47,497 nucleotides of DNA from Candidatus Heimdallarchaeota archaeon. GTDB lineage: Archaea; Asgardarchaeota; Heimdallarchaeia; Heimdallarchaeales; Heimdallarchaeaceae. Made by a program: the position numbers and the translations under genes. Positions 25,317 through 34,534 of the stretch are shown in pieces; within the stretch, counting starts at the first letter, position 1, and each line of letters opens with the position of its first letter. The stretch lies in the NCBI GenBank assembly GCA_019057815.1, contig JAHLWR010000002.1, positions 182,762-230,258 of the forward strand, in the 5' to 3' direction. The notes below the pieces were generated by a model. It was given only the letters and a program-made list of their open reading frames with translations, was not told the DNA's origin and made no database searches.

Positions 25317-26765
25317 TTACAGGTCCCTATACTCAACAATTTTCACAGATGCAGGTTTCTTGGAGATTTCACCCAACCTTGCACCTATTACCATTGCTAT
25401 ACCTTTGTTGTGAGCTCGTTCAAGCAATCTCTGTGTAATAATTCCATCGATAACAATAATTTCGGCTTTTTTTATTTCATCTAGTTTGTTGAATATTTCC
25501 GCAGCGGGAATTCTGAGTAATTCTTTGTTTTCTTCTTCGAAAACCACAGCTTCAAGTTTTTGTTTCACACTTTCAACGGTTTTGTTAAGATATTCAGGCA
25601 ATTCTATTTTCCTTATAATCCTTCTAGGAGGTCGTGTCTCAGTATCGCGATACGATGTAGTGCGCCTAGAAGTACTCTCAGGTCTTCTTGTTTGACTATA
25701 ACTTGTTCTAGAATCTGTAGGTCTGTATTCCCTCCTAGGTTGAAAGCTTCTTGTATCGCGTGGTCTTCTCTCAGATGTATAAGAAGGTTGACGAGGTTTA
25801 TATGTAGATGGTCTTTCATAACTTTTACCTTCGTATTTGGTCTCTGGTTTAACATACGAGGGTTTTACTTGTTTTCTACCTGTTTTCGTGGATTTTTGTA
25901 TGAATTTTTTAACTGTCAAGCCTTCATCAGTTCCTGTTAGGAAAACAGCTTTTTCTAAAGAAGTACACTTCTTGAGAGCTTCATTTACTTCATCCTTATT
26001 CAAATCTTCTACTTCTTTACCCTTTGGTGCTCTAGCAACATATTCCACGTGCGCAACTTGAAGTAATTCTTTTAATATTAAATCTCCTCCTCTATCACCA
26101 TCAAGAAAAACCGTTACTGTTTTATTTTTAATTAATTCAACGAGTCTAAGTGAAACGCTTGTACCATTAACAGCAATTGTATTATCAATTCCCATCTTCA
26201 AAAGAGTAACAACATCTGCTCTTCCTTCAACAAGTATAATTTTCTTTGATTTTTCAAAAGCTGGTCCTGCAGCAAAACCATCAGCACCAATTTTTATCAC
26301 TGAACCAACTTTAGACGATTTCTCTACCTCAAGTTTAATTGAAGAACTAAAAGGACTCACATTTTGATCCCATTGACGGACAATCTCAGCTGCACGATCC
26401 ACAATTGACTTTCTCTTATCAATTCTTACATCAACAATTTCACCTAGTTTAATCTTGCAAGTACAAGGACCTACACGATCAACAGTTTCAATAGTTGCAG
26501 CCAAAATTGCTGTTTCTGTTCGTGGAAGACTAGAAGGAATAATAATACTTCCTCTAGTTTTCCCTTCTCTACTGGTAAGGTCTACACTTATACGACCTAT
26601 TCTACCCGATTTTTGGAGTTCACGAATATCTAAATCTTCACTTAAAAGTCCAGAAGTTTGACCATAAATAGCCCCAACAATATCGGGTGTCTCCACAACT
26701 CCCTGTATTTCAAACCTCACTACAATATTATACTTCGTAGTCGAAGCGTCATTTTTAGCACCCAT
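25317..26765 (-). CDS. dnaG: Archaeal DnaG-type primase
   Basis: Archaeal DnaG homologue with a TOPRIM domain, associated in archaea with RNA processing by the exosome and with primer synthesis. N-terminal archaeal DnaG domain (about 10-150, including GQTSGLLSEDLDIRELQKSGRIGR and GPCTCKIKL), then TOPRIM with KIILVEGRADVVTLLKMGID (about 170-190) and the VTVFLDGDRGGDLILKEL acidic motif (about 220-240). A long Arg/Tyr/Ser/Pro/Thr-rich low-complexity linker (about 290-370) precedes a final alpha/beta domain. I chose ATG 26765 because AGGTGAT lies just upstream; the upstream ATG would add eight residues. Confidence 0.93.
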   Translation of the reverse strand: MGAKNDASTTKYNIVVRFEIQGVVETPDIVGAIYGQTSGLLSEDLDIRELQKSGRIGRISVDLTSREGKTRGSIIIPSSLPRTETAILAATIETVDRVGPCTCKIKLGEIVDVRIDKRKSIVDRAAEIVRQWDQNVSPFSSSIKLEVEKSSKVGSVIKIGADGFAAGPAFEKSKKIILVEGRADVVTLLKMGIDNTIAVNGTSVSLRLVELIKNKTVTVFLDGDRGGDLILKELLQVAHVEYVARAPKGKEVEDLNKDEVNEALKKCTSLEKAVFLTGTDEGLTVKKFIQKSTKTGRKQVKPSYVKPETKYEGKSYERPSTYKPRQPSYTSERRPRDTRSFQPRREYRPTDSRTSYSQTRRPESTSRRTTSYRDTETRPPRRIIRKIELPEYLNKTVESVKQKLEAVVFEEENKELLRIPAAEIFNKLDEIKKAEIIVIDGIITQRLLERAHNKGIAMVIGARLGEISKKPASVKIVEYRDL

Positions 26766-27243
26766 ATAATCACCTTTTATAATGTCCAATATTCATGCAT
26801 TTGATTAGTCGCACATAGGTGACACACACTACTCAAAATCCCCTGCCCAAATACACACTTCAAATTAATTTATGAGTTATTATGAATATAATTAATTTTT
26901 AACATATTATATCTTAATTCTATGTGATTGTGATAATTTTGAAATGATGATTATGATAGTGAATTGTAATGTCCATTTTGAATATTAACCCTTTATTTGT
27001 GCTAATCTAATAGGGCATGAATATATATTACTTTTACTTAATTTTCAATCATAGTCTGAACATTGTTCCTTTCTTTCAGACTTCAAGACAACATAGATTG
27101 GTCAATGTTAAAAAACTTACCATATGATACATTACTAACTAGTTTATAAGTTCTACACTTTCATAAAATTATGGGATCAAAGTAATCAAAAGTATTTAAC
27201 TATGTTTAAATAATTTGAGTTGAGAATTTTAAAGTGAATAACA
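26766..27243. other. 478-bp gene-free region between dnaG and membrane coiled-coil gene
   Basis: Very AT-rich divergent intergenic region. It should hold the dnaG promoter (minus) and that of the 27244 gene (a GTTTAAATAA element at about 27203-27212, about 30 bases before the ATG, which would make that mRNA nearly leaderless). I looked for tRNA, box C/D RNA and longer inverted repeats and found nothing convincing; a lone C-box-like ATGATGA near 26945 has no matching D box. Confidence 0.6.
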
Positions 27244-27669
27244 ATGCATCCAGCGATTATTGTCCTATTTTGTATAGGTGGAGCACTAGGTCTGCTAACA
27301 ATTATTTTTCTAATCTTAAGAATAAAAAAGAAAAAGAAAAACCCTCTGATTGAACGAGCTGAATCCATATTTATCGTTATTAATCAAAGAATCCACAGCA
27401 TACTAAATGAAATCCAGAAAATAGATTCAGAGGTTACAAAAATTCTAATTTTGAAGAATACAAAAGACAAGTCAAATGAAAGTGCAGAAGAACTACAAAT
27501 TAAGTTAGAGGATAATCAGGTTAAAATCAAGAAGTTAATGCTGAAAATTGAAGACTTAAAAGATTATCAAAAAGAGATTAAAAATGAGATATTGAATAAA
27601 AAACAAGGAAATTTAGACGAAATTGAAGTTATTTTTGAAAGGATAAAAGAAAAAATCGACAATTGTTGA
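27244..27669 (+). CDS. Membrane-anchored coiled-coil protein
   Basis: 141 residues. An N-terminal membrane helix (about 4-27, PAIIVLFCIGGALGLLTIIF) is followed by a strongly basic stop-transfer RIKKKKK, then an almost continuous charged helix to the end (about 35-141) with heptad-like spacing. The predicted topology has the coiled coil in the cytoplasm. No family recognised. It lies between dnaG (divergent) and nfnA (same strand, about 106 bp downstream, with its own TATA-like element), so probably a separate unit. Confidence 0.6.
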   Translation: MHPAIIVLFCIGGALGLLTIIFLILRIKKKKKNPLIERAESIFIVINQRIHSILNEIQKIDSEVTKILILKNTKDKSNESAEELQIKLEDNQVKIKKLMLKIEDLKDYQKEIKNEILNKKQGNLDEIEVIFERIKEKIDNC

Positions 27670-27775
27670 GAAATCCTTAATTTTAGAATACGTTTCTAAG
27701 GCTAGTGTAGTTACAGATAGTTTAATATTCTCTATAATAAAACTTTAAATGTCTTCAGCTTGGAGGATGGCACAC

Positions 27776-28633
27776 ATGTATGAGATTGTCGATAAGAAGG
27801 ATTTAAACGTTGAAAATATCATGTTTAAAGTTAAAGCACCTCAAATTGCTAGTTCTTGTAAAGCAGGTCAATTTATTATAGTACGAGCAAACGAAAAAGC
27901 AGAAAGAATCCCTCTAACAATTGCAGACTGGGATTCAAAGGAGGGGTGGATACAAATCATTTTCCAGAAAGTTGGTGCTTCAACTTATGAATTAGCTGAC
28001 TACAACAAAGGTGATGAATTAATGGACTTTGTTGGACCTTTAGGTCTCCCCACGCATGCAGAAGGTGCCGGTAAAACTGTAGTAATTGGTGGAGGATTGG
28101 GAATAGCTATAGCAACACCGGTTGCTCGTGCATATAAACAAGCTGGAAATCATGTAGATGTCATTATTGGAGCAAGAAATTCAGAACTATTAATTTTAGA
28201 AAAAGAATTGGATAAGATAGCGGATAATCTGTATATTTGCACAGATGACGGATCAAAGGGAAGAGAGGGTTTTGTGACAGAACAACTTGAAGAGTTGATT
28301 AAAAGTGGAGCAAACTATAAAACATGCTTTACAGTAGGTCCTCCAATAATGATGATGTTTGTTTCAAAGATAACAGAAAAATATGATTTAAAAACAGTAG
28401 TAAGCTTGAACAGCATAATGCTAGATGGAACAGGAATGTGTGGAGCTTGTAGAGTGTCTATAGGAGGGGAAACAAAACTAGCATGTGTAGACGGTCCAGA
28501 TTTTGATGGACATCTAGTTGATTGGGAAATTTTAATGCATCGTTTAACAGCATACAAAGATGAAGAACGTGAAGCGATGGAAGAATATCAGAAGAAAAAT
28601 GAATGTTGTAACGAAAAGAAGGATGGTGCATAA
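27776..28633 (+). CDS. nfnA: Ferredoxin-NADP reductase/sulfide dehydrogenase alpha-type subunit (NfnA/SudB)
   Basis: Small subunit of the NfnAB/SudBA complex, which in relatives couples NADH, NADPH and ferredoxin by electron bifurcation. FAD-binding RIPLTIAD near residue 40, the nucleotide-binding VVIGGGLGIAIA near 100, and a C-terminal [2Fe-2S] site in GTGMCGACRVSIGG (C-x2-C) with a following LACVDGPDFDGHLVDW. I chose ATG 27776 since GGAGG lies at 27762-27766 and a TATAATAA at 27733-27740 would start transcription close by; longer in-frame starts exist at 27749 and 27767. Its stop is immediately followed by nfnB. Confidence 0.92.
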   Translation: MYEIVDKKDLNVENIMFKVKAPQIASSCKAGQFIIVRANEKAERIPLTIADWDSKEGWIQIIFQKVGASTYELADYNKGDELMDFVGPLGLPTHAEGAGKTVVIGGGLGIAIATPVARAYKQAGNHVDVIIGARNSELLILEKELDKIADNLYICTDDGSKGREGFVTEQLEELIKSGANYKTCFTVGPPIMMMFVSKITEKYDLKTVVSLNSIMLDGTGMCGACRVSIGGETKLACVDGPDFDGHLVDWEILMHRLTAYKDEEREAMEEYQKKNECCNEKKDGA

Positions 28634-30097
28634 ATGGAGAAAGCAACAGAAAGACCACAAAGAAAACCAAGACCAATGATAATAAGAACAAAACTACCTA
28701 TGCCAACACAGCACCCAGAAGATAGAGCTAAGAATTTTGATGAGGTACCATATGGCTATAACGAGGCTGAAGCAATGTTTGAGGCACAAAGATGCCTACA
28801 GTGTAAAAATCAACCATGTGTGAAGGGTTGCCCAGTTGAAGTTCCTATCAGAGACTTCATTATTTTAATTACTGAGCGCAAATTTATGGAAGCAGCAGCA
28901 CTTATTAAAACTAAAAATGGTCTTCCAGCTATTACTGGTCGTGTTTGTCCCCAAGAGACTCAATGTGAAGCTCGTTGTACTCTCGGCAGACGTTATGAAT
29001 CTGTTGCAATTGGCTATCTTGAGCGTTTCGTTGCAGACTATGCACGAGATCACGGCGAAGAAGTTGCTGAAATTCCTCTCAAGACTGGTAAAAAAGTTGC
29101 TATTGTTGGTGCGGGTCCAGCAGGTTTGACTTGTGCGAGTGATCTTGCTCTTATGGGGCATGACATCAGCATTTTTGAAGCTCTTCACAAACCTGGTGGT
29201 GTTTTAGTTTATGGTATCCCCGAGTTTCGTTTACCAAAAGATATTGTCAAGTATGAAATTGATTATGTTAAAAAATTGGGTGTCGAGTTAAACACCAATT
29301 TCATTGTTGGGCGTAATAAAACAGTTGGAGAGCTTTTAAAGGAATATGATGCTGTTTTTATTGGTTCTGGCGCAGGAGGTCCTCGTTTATTAAAACTTCC
29401 AGGCATCAATTTAGTCAATGTTTATAGTGCTAATGAATATTTAACGCGGGTAAATTTAATGAAAGCTTACCTCTTTCCCGACTATAAAACCCCAGTTAAA
29501 ATAGGTAAAAATGTTGTTACGATTGGCGCGGGTAATGTTGCAATGGATTCTGCTCGTACTGCTAAGCGTTTAGGTGCTGAAAACTCTATTATTATCTATC
29601 GTCGTAGCCGTAAAGAATGTCCTGCTCGTGCTGAAGAGGTTCATCATGCAGAGGAGGAAGAAATTGAATTTAAGTTTCTTACAAATCCTGTTCGAATCAT
29701 TGGAGACGAGTTGAGCAAGGTTAAAGCAGTAGAGTGCTTGGAATATGAGCTTGGCGAGCCAGATGAAAGTGGTCGTGCTAAACCTATACCTATCCCAGGT
29801 TCTGAGCATTTAATTGAATGTGATGTTGTCATTATTGCCGTTGGAAATGATCCTAATCCCTTAATTCCAATGACCACTCCAGAGCTTGAAACAACTAAAT
29901 GGGGGACTATTGTCACTGAAACAGCTACTGGTAAAACAAGTATGAAGCAAGTTTATGCTGGTGGTGACATTAGTACAGGAGCTGCTACAGTCATTGCAGC
30001 TATGGGAGCAGGAAAGATTGCTGCTAAGAGCATTCACAAAGAGATAATGGCTATTAGTGATGATGATGAAAAAGTTAGCTTAGCTCAAGGTACTTGA
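28634..30097 (+). CDS. nfnB: Glutamate synthase-like NADPH flavoprotein, NfnB/SudA large subunit
   Basis: Partner of NfnA. An N-terminal domain with two [4Fe-4S] sites is seen in CLQCKNQPCVKGCPVEVP (about 56-73) and GRVCPQETQCEARC (about 102-115). The FAD motif VAIVGAGPAGLTCA lies near 155, the NADPH motif VVTIGAGNVAMDSARTA near 295, and the closing AGGDISTGAATVIAAMGAGKIAA follows. This is the homotetrameric GltA/NfnB family rather than true glutamate synthase, since it is linked to nfnA with no gap. Odd feature: arginine codons are AGA for roughly the first 77 codons and mostly CGT/CGC from about 28880 on. Confidence 0.93.
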   Translation: MEKATERPQRKPRPMIIRTKLPMPTQHPEDRAKNFDEVPYGYNEAEAMFEAQRCLQCKNQPCVKGCPVEVPIRDFIILITERKFMEAAALIKTKNGLPAITGRVCPQETQCEARCTLGRRYESVAIGYLERFVADYARDHGEEVAEIPLKTGKKVAIVGAGPAGLTCASDLALMGHDISIFEALHKPGGVLVYGIPEFRLPKDIVKYEIDYVKKLGVELNTNFIVGRNKTVGELLKEYDAVFIGSGAGGPRLLKLPGINLVNVYSANEYLTRVNLMKAYLFPDYKTPVKIGKNVVTIGAGNVAMDSARTAKRLGAENSIIIYRRSRKECPARAEEVHHAEEEEIEFKFLTNPVRIIGDELSKVKAVECLEYELGEPDESGRAKPIPIPGSEHLIECDVVIIAVGNDPNPLIPMTTPELETTKWGTIVTETATGKTSMKQVYAGGDISTGAATVIAAMGAGKIAAKSIHKEIMAISDDDEKVSLAQGT

Positions 30098-30258
30098 AAA
30101 ACAGCAGGATAAATACAGTTGATTCTTTTTACGCTTTTATCCTCAGGATATAATTTCTTGAAAAAGCTAAAGTCTATCTGACGAAACATGCTAATTATTA
30201 TTTGAAATTGTCATTATTATTTCTTAGTCTAAATTATTATTTTTTCTTCTAGAACCAC

Positions 30259-30699
30259 TTATATGTGCTTAATCATCACATATGCGTCTGTATTATCTTC
30301 GTAATATTTTCGTATCTTAGAATCGATATGGAATCCTTCTTCTTCATAAAGCTGAATAGCTCCAGCATTATCAACTTTAACTTCTAATTTTACACTTGTG
30401 TATGCAAACTTCTTACAGCTATCAATGAAATGTCTAAGCAATTTTCTCCCATATCCCTTTCCTCTTACATCTTCTTCTATTGCTATGGATAATATATGGG
30501 ATTGTCTAGGTAATGAGGTATATCCCCCTAGAATAAATCCAACGATTTCATCGCTATCAAGAACAACGAAACATAGTTCAGGTGCTCCAAGATATAGATT
30601 TGTGATTAAAGTTCTTCCGAAAGGAATTTTGAAGCTCCTTCTTTCAACATCAAAAACATCATCCATATCATTTTCAAACATATGTCTAATCGTAATCAC
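30259..30699 (-). CDS. rimI: GNAT N-acetyltransferase, RimI-like
   Basis: GNAT-fold acetyltransferase resembling archaeal RimI/Ard1, which acetylates protein N-termini using acetyl-CoA. The acetyl-CoA loop is VRGKGYGRKLL (Q/RxxGxG/A), preceded by ILSIAIEEDV and followed by LEVKVDNAGAIQLYEEEGF, the RimI-specific segment. I chose GTG 30699, giving VITIRHMFENDM at the N-terminus as in the family, with GAAGGG just upstream; the longer frame opens at TTG 30741. Single gene; about 160 bp without features separate it from the convergent nfnB. Confidence 0.85.
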   Translation of the reverse strand: MITIRHMFENDMDDVFDVERRSFKIPFGRTLITNLYLGAPELCFVVLDSDEIVGFILGGYTSLPRQSHILSIAIEEDVRGKGYGRKLLRHFIDSCKKFAYTSVKLEVKVDNAGAIQLYEEEGFHIDSKIRKYYEDNTDAYVMIKHI

Positions 30700-30959
30700 A
30701 TGTGACCCTTCGTTCTGATATTTTAATGCCCCAAAGCCCAATAATGAGTTTAGGATTTAGCTTTTACTTTTATCTATTAATCTAGTAAAAAATAAACCTT
30801 ACCTTTCTCTTATTAAATTGGTCTAGTTTGAATAGAGATAAAACATTTGTCAACAAAATCCAAGAGTAGATTAACAAGATATTACTCAGAGATAACATCC
30901 CAAATCGGTAGGATTTTATTACTATAGATAATATTGGATACTACAAAGAACATTCAGAG

Positions 30960-31376
30960 ATGCACATATTGAGTAAAAAAAGAGCAACAGATTATGAAAG
31001 AAAACTTGGAGAGATATTCTGGGAAAATGGTTTTGGTGTAATGAGAGCCCCCTCTTCCTCAGGAACAACTAATATTCGTCGCCCTGATCTTCTTGTTGGA
31101 TCATCGAAAAAAAATCTGACTTTTGCTATTGAGGTTAAAACATCTCGCCAAAATCAATTCTATGTAACTAAAAAACAACTATCTGGTTTACAAGAGTTTG
31201 CTTCATGTTTTGGTGCAGAACCCTATCTTGCAGTAAAATTCGTTGGGAAACGCATGGATTTTATGTTTTTAAAGGTTCCAGATGATTTAATTTTAAGTAA
31301 GGGAGAAAGTTACAGAGTAGATATAGATATGGTTAAAGAAAAAGCAATGGAATTTTCTTCTTTAATCAATCAATAA
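30960..31376 (+). CDS. hjc: Archaeal Holliday junction resolvase Hjc
   Basis: Dimeric nuclease that cuts four-way DNA junctions in recombination repair. The nuclease-fold catalytic set is visible: E13 (YERKL), D43 (RRPDLLV), E58 and K60 (IEVK), with the conserved Ser-rich loop APSSSGTTNIRRPD. The length of 138 residues is typical. It starts at ATG 30960 and is followed 22 bases later by pelA. Confidence 0.94.
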   Translation: MHILSKKRATDYERKLGEIFWENGFGVMRAPSSSGTTNIRRPDLLVGSSKKNLTFAIEVKTSRQNQFYVTKKQLSGLQEFASCFGAEPYLAVKFVGKRMDFMFLKVPDDLILSKGESYRVDIDMVKEKAMEFSSLINQ

Positions 31377-31398
31377 TACAGAAAGAAGTGAGTAAACA

Positions 31399-32490
31399 AT
31401 GAAACTGCTGAAAAAAGATTACAAGCACGGGATTATTGAATTCATTCCGGAAACGATTGATGACCTTTATTCACTTTACCGTATTCTAAAACCTGGTGAT
31501 CTATTTAGGGCTTCAACAAGCCGAAGAGTGAGAAAAAATACGGAAGACGGAAGGTCTGATTCTGGTGATAGAGTGAAGATGGTTTTAGAAATTAGAATTG
31601 AAGAAGTTTCTTTTGGAGGTTTTGGTGATAATCTTCGGGTTAAGGGAGTTATAGTTGCAGGAAGAGAAGATTTAGTTTCTCTAGGTTCATACCACACTAT
31701 AGCATTATCAACCAAGGAAAAAGCTAGAATAACAAAAGAAAAATGGGCAACGATTGAAAAGAAAATAATAGAAGAAGCAGAAAAAAGCTCCGCATCAAGC
31801 CCAATATTAATTGTCACATTAGAAGAAGGGTCGGTTTGTATTGCGCTAATATCTCAATACCAAATGAAAATAATAAATGAATCACGTTCAGCTATCACTA
31901 GAAAATTCAGTGATGTAAAGCAACATACTTCTACAATGGGAGTTTTCTTCCAAGATGTGCTGCAAATGATTCAAGATGCTATCTCACAATACAAAATAGA
32001 TATACTCATTCTTGCTGGCCCTAGTTTCACCTCTGAAAACTTCATGGATTTTGTGAAAAAACGTAACCAAGATATTGCAAATAAGATTCAAACTGTTCAT
32101 GTTCATACAGGAGGAAGAGTTGGTCTTCATGAGGTGCTTTCAAAAAAACTACCAGAAAAAATCGCTGAAGAACAACATATAGCTAGTGAAACACGACTTT
32201 TAGATGAATTCTTCAAGAGGATAGGACAGAGTACTGGTACCGTTGCCTATGGAGTAAAAAACGTAAAACAAGCTTTAGAAATGGGAGCCGTTGAAACCCT
32301 AATGATTAGTGATGATATGTTGAAAATAGATGATATAGCAAAAAGAGAGAGTATCGATTCATTTGTTGAACAAAATTCTCGACTTAGAGGTAAAACAGTA
32401 ATAATGAGTACAATGCACGATACGGGAGAACAGCTTTCCAAATTAGGAGGTATTGCAGCTCTATTACGTTATCCTATCTCAGAATCTTGA
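31399..32490 (+). CDS. pelA: mRNA surveillance protein pelota
   Basis: Archaeal Pelota/Dom34, which enters stalled ribosomes in place of eRF1 and, with aABCE1 and aEF-1alpha, splits them. The N-terminal Sm-like domain (MKLLKKDYKHGIIEFIPET... with TSRRVRKNTEDGRSDSGDRV) is followed by the eRF1-like central and C-terminal domains (ILAGPSFTSENFMDF; VAYGVKNVKQALEMGAVETLMISDD; TMHDTGEQLSKLGGIAALLRYP). The length of 363 residues is normal. Its last 22 bases overlap the end of the convergent radical SAM gene. Confidence 0.96.
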   Translation: MKLLKKDYKHGIIEFIPETIDDLYSLYRILKPGDLFRASTSRRVRKNTEDGRSDSGDRVKMVLEIRIEEVSFGGFGDNLRVKGVIVAGREDLVSLGSYHTIALSTKEKARITKEKWATIEKKIIEEAEKSSASSPILIVTLEEGSVCIALISQYQMKIINESRSAITRKFSDVKQHTSTMGVFFQDVLQMIQDAISQYKIDILILAGPSFTSENFMDFVKKRNQDIANKIQTVHVHTGGRVGLHEVLSKKLPEKIAEEQHIASETRLLDEFFKRIGQSTGTVAYGVKNVKQALEMGAVETLMISDDMLKIDDIAKRESIDSFVEQNSRLRGKTVIMSTMHDTGEQLSKLGGIAALLRYPISES

Positions 32491-33641
32491 TTTTTATTGT
32501 GAAAAATTGGATTTAGATATGTTATGAAGCCGCCATCATATGGATATTGATGGATAATTTCGATACTAACAATATCTCCTGTAAACTTTCGAGAAAGGCT
32601 TTTCCCAAATTTCTCTGCATATTCCCAATGGGTAGATATTGTTTTATCTTCTTTTTTTACTTCTATAAGTTGGTCATCTATATTGTGGTCTTCTTTTAAA
32701 GCTTGCACAATAGAGGGAATAGACTGACTGTTTTCAACATTGATTCTTGCCCGAACTATCAAACCTTCTTCTGTTATTTCATCAAATGGTTTTGCATAAT
32801 TCTTAGCTCTACGAATAAATCTGTTCCTAAGTTGCACTTTGTCTTTATAACTTGAAGAGCAATAATGAAGTGGTACAGCAGATTTTCTAAATTTTTTAAG
32901 TATTTCAAGAGCAAATGTTTCGCTTCCTTTAACTGCTGCACTAGAGTTATCCTTAACTGAAAAACCTCTTTCCCTCAAAAAATGAAAATTTGTCTCAGTG
33001 AATTCAAACTCATTTAAGTTGATAAAATCAAGACGAACTTCTGAAGCAAACGTTATAATCTCTTCCAAGGCTTCTTCATTATTTGGAATTACTGGGATTT
33101 CTATTCCCACATCCCAGTCTAGATTTTTAGCATTTTGTATGGATTCTTTCATATTCTTTCCCAAAATAAGAAGAGGTGGATGAAAACGTATTTCATCAAG
33201 ACCAGCTTGATGTAGCCTTTGCAAAGCATCCTTACTCAATGCTTTAGAAGTATAAAGATGACAGTGAAAATCCTCCCCAAATTCTCTCTTAAAAGAAAGT
33301 ATGTACCGAATAATCCTATCTAGTTTTAAAGTAGGCTCTCCTCCAGTTATACCCACACCTAAAGCAGAGATTTGTTTAGCTTCGTGAATCGCTTCCTCAA
33401 CATTGAAAATTAACTGTTCATCAGCAAATTGGACATCTAGTCTCCTTTCCTTCGAAACGGGGCAGTAAAAACAGTTTGTAGAGCATTCTCCTGTAATAAA
33501 AAGAACTAGTTTGGCACCAAGCGCGCAAAATTCGCACCCTTTTGAGGGTTTACCTACTACCTTGTCTCCGTACCATTTAGCTATTTTTCCCATTTCAAGC
33601 TGAAATTCAGATTCGATAATAAAAAGAATCAGATTGAACAT
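32469..33641 (-). CDS. Uncharacterised radical SAM protein (COG2108)
   Basis: Radical S-adenosylmethionine enzyme of the archaeal COG2108 group, related to pyruvate formate-lyase activating enzymes; substrate unknown. The cluster motif is C53-x3-C57-x2-C60 in GECSTNCFYCPVS, with GITGGEPTLK as the SAM-binding GGE. An additional cysteine pair, C36 and C39 (KGCEFCALGAK), lies just before it. The C-terminal ~90 residues (from about AKPFDEI) look like an added beta-rich, perhaps RNA-binding, domain. The start at 33641 gives 390 residues; an in-frame ATG at 33593 (residue 17) may be the real start. Confidence 0.85.
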   Translation of the reverse strand: MFNLILFIIESEFQLEMGKIAKWYGDKVVGKPSKGCEFCALGAKLVLFITGECSTNCFYCPVSKERRLDVQFADEQLIFNVEEAIHEAKQISALGVGITGGEPTLKLDRIIRYILSFKREFGEDFHCHLYTSKALSKDALQRLHQAGLDEIRFHPPLLILGKNMKESIQNAKNLDWDVGIEIPVIPNNEEALEEIITFASEVRLDFINLNEFEFTETNFHFLRERGFSVKDNSSAAVKGSETFALEILKKFRKSAVPLHYCSSSYKDKVQLRNRFIRRAKNYAKPFDEITEEGLIVRARINVENSQSIPSIVQALKEDHNIDDQLIEVKKEDKTISTHWEYAEKFGKSLSRKFTGDIVSIEIIHQYPYDGGFITYLNPIFHNKNQDSEIG

Positions 33642-33688
33642 CTTCGAAAGAGAGAAGCACTAACAAAACTAGTCTAATCTTTTCTATT

Positions 33689-34534
33689 TTAAAAAGGTCT
33701 CTCCTCTGACAAATCGATAATCCTATCAGATATTTCTAGCTGAATCCAGTTTAGTAAAGCAATGACTTCTTCCTCATAAAGCGCTTCATAATAGAAATAA
33801 CTTACTAACCAAAAATCACTTTCTTGTTTAGCTAATTGTTTAAGATACCAACCCTCTTGTAGTTCAGAAGTATTAATCTTATTTTTTTCAAGCCTTCTGT
33901 TTTCATTTTCTGAGAGAGCAGATTTAACAAAAATTTCACTATCAATTGAGAACGCCGTTAGTAATTCTGAGAAAAGAGCAACACTATTTTTCTCTCTTAA
34001 CTCATCTCGCGAAGAGATAGCATATACTTTACCTTGATCTATATCTCCTATAAACAAGTCAACTACAAACATTTTAGCTTCTTCTTCTAAGTTTCTGAGT
34101 TTTTGTTTCAGCTGGTCTATGAAGACTTTTTCAAGTTTTTCTTCAGGGAAAATTTGAGTATATTTAGCTATTTCCTGTACTCTCTCCATAACCTCACTAG
34201 GAGGGTCAAATTTCTCATATGAGATATAGGGAGAAAGAATTTCGAATATTTTTTGACCTCTCATCTCTAAATATTCATTGTTCTCATGTATATCAGTAAA
34301 GAATACAAAACGTAAAGGATTAGTTTCTCCAAGAGGAGAAAAGAGATAGATCTTTATTTCTTCGAGTGATGCATTTACTAGCCCTCTTTTACTTGATGTA
34401 CATTCTTTTACAAAAGTATTTAACGCACAAATCATAGGCCAGATTAATTCTTGGCTAATTTGCAGGGAATCGTCGTGATAAATAGTACGACCTAAACCTA
34501 TTCCAATATCCATAAAAGAAACTAAATGTATCAT
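33689..34534 (-). CDS. Uncharacterised protein, possible tandem longin-like domains
   Basis: 281 residues with two similarly built halves. The first (about 1-105) opens MIHLVSFMDIGIGLGRTIYH, has two internal strands KIYLFSPLG and LRFVFFTDI, and ends in helices. The second (about 150-281) opens MFVVDLFIGDIDQGKVYAI and has FWLVSYFYYEALYEEEVIALL before a last helix. The strand-turn-strand start plus long helix resembles longin/roadblock regulators of GTPases, which are abundant in Asgard archaea, but this is inference without a profile match. It starts at ATG 34534. No partner GTPase is nearby in the window. Confidence 0.55.
   Translation of the reverse strand: MIHLVSFMDIGIGLGRTIYHDDSLQISQELIWPMICALNTFVKECTSSKRGLVNASLEEIKIYLFSPLGETNPLRFVFFTDIHENNEYLEMRGQKIFEILSPYISYEKFDPPSEVMERVQEIAKYTQIFPEEKLEKVFIDQLKQKLRNLEEEAKMFVVDLFIGDIDQGKVYAISSRDELREKNSVALFSELLTAFSIDSEIFVKSALSENENRRLEKNKINTSELQEGWYLKQLAKQESDFWLVSYFYYEALYEEEVIALLNWIQLEISDRIIDLSEERPF

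Noticed and set aside
25486-26061. Several overlapping frames antisense to dnaG
   Set aside because: They arise from the biased codons of the Arg/Ser/Thr-rich linker on the other strand; none has a recognisable domain or start context.
26940-27070. Possible box C/D RNA around the ATGATGA near 26945
   Set aside because: No D box (CTGA) at a suitable distance and no terminal stem; single C-box matches are frequent in AT-rich DNA.
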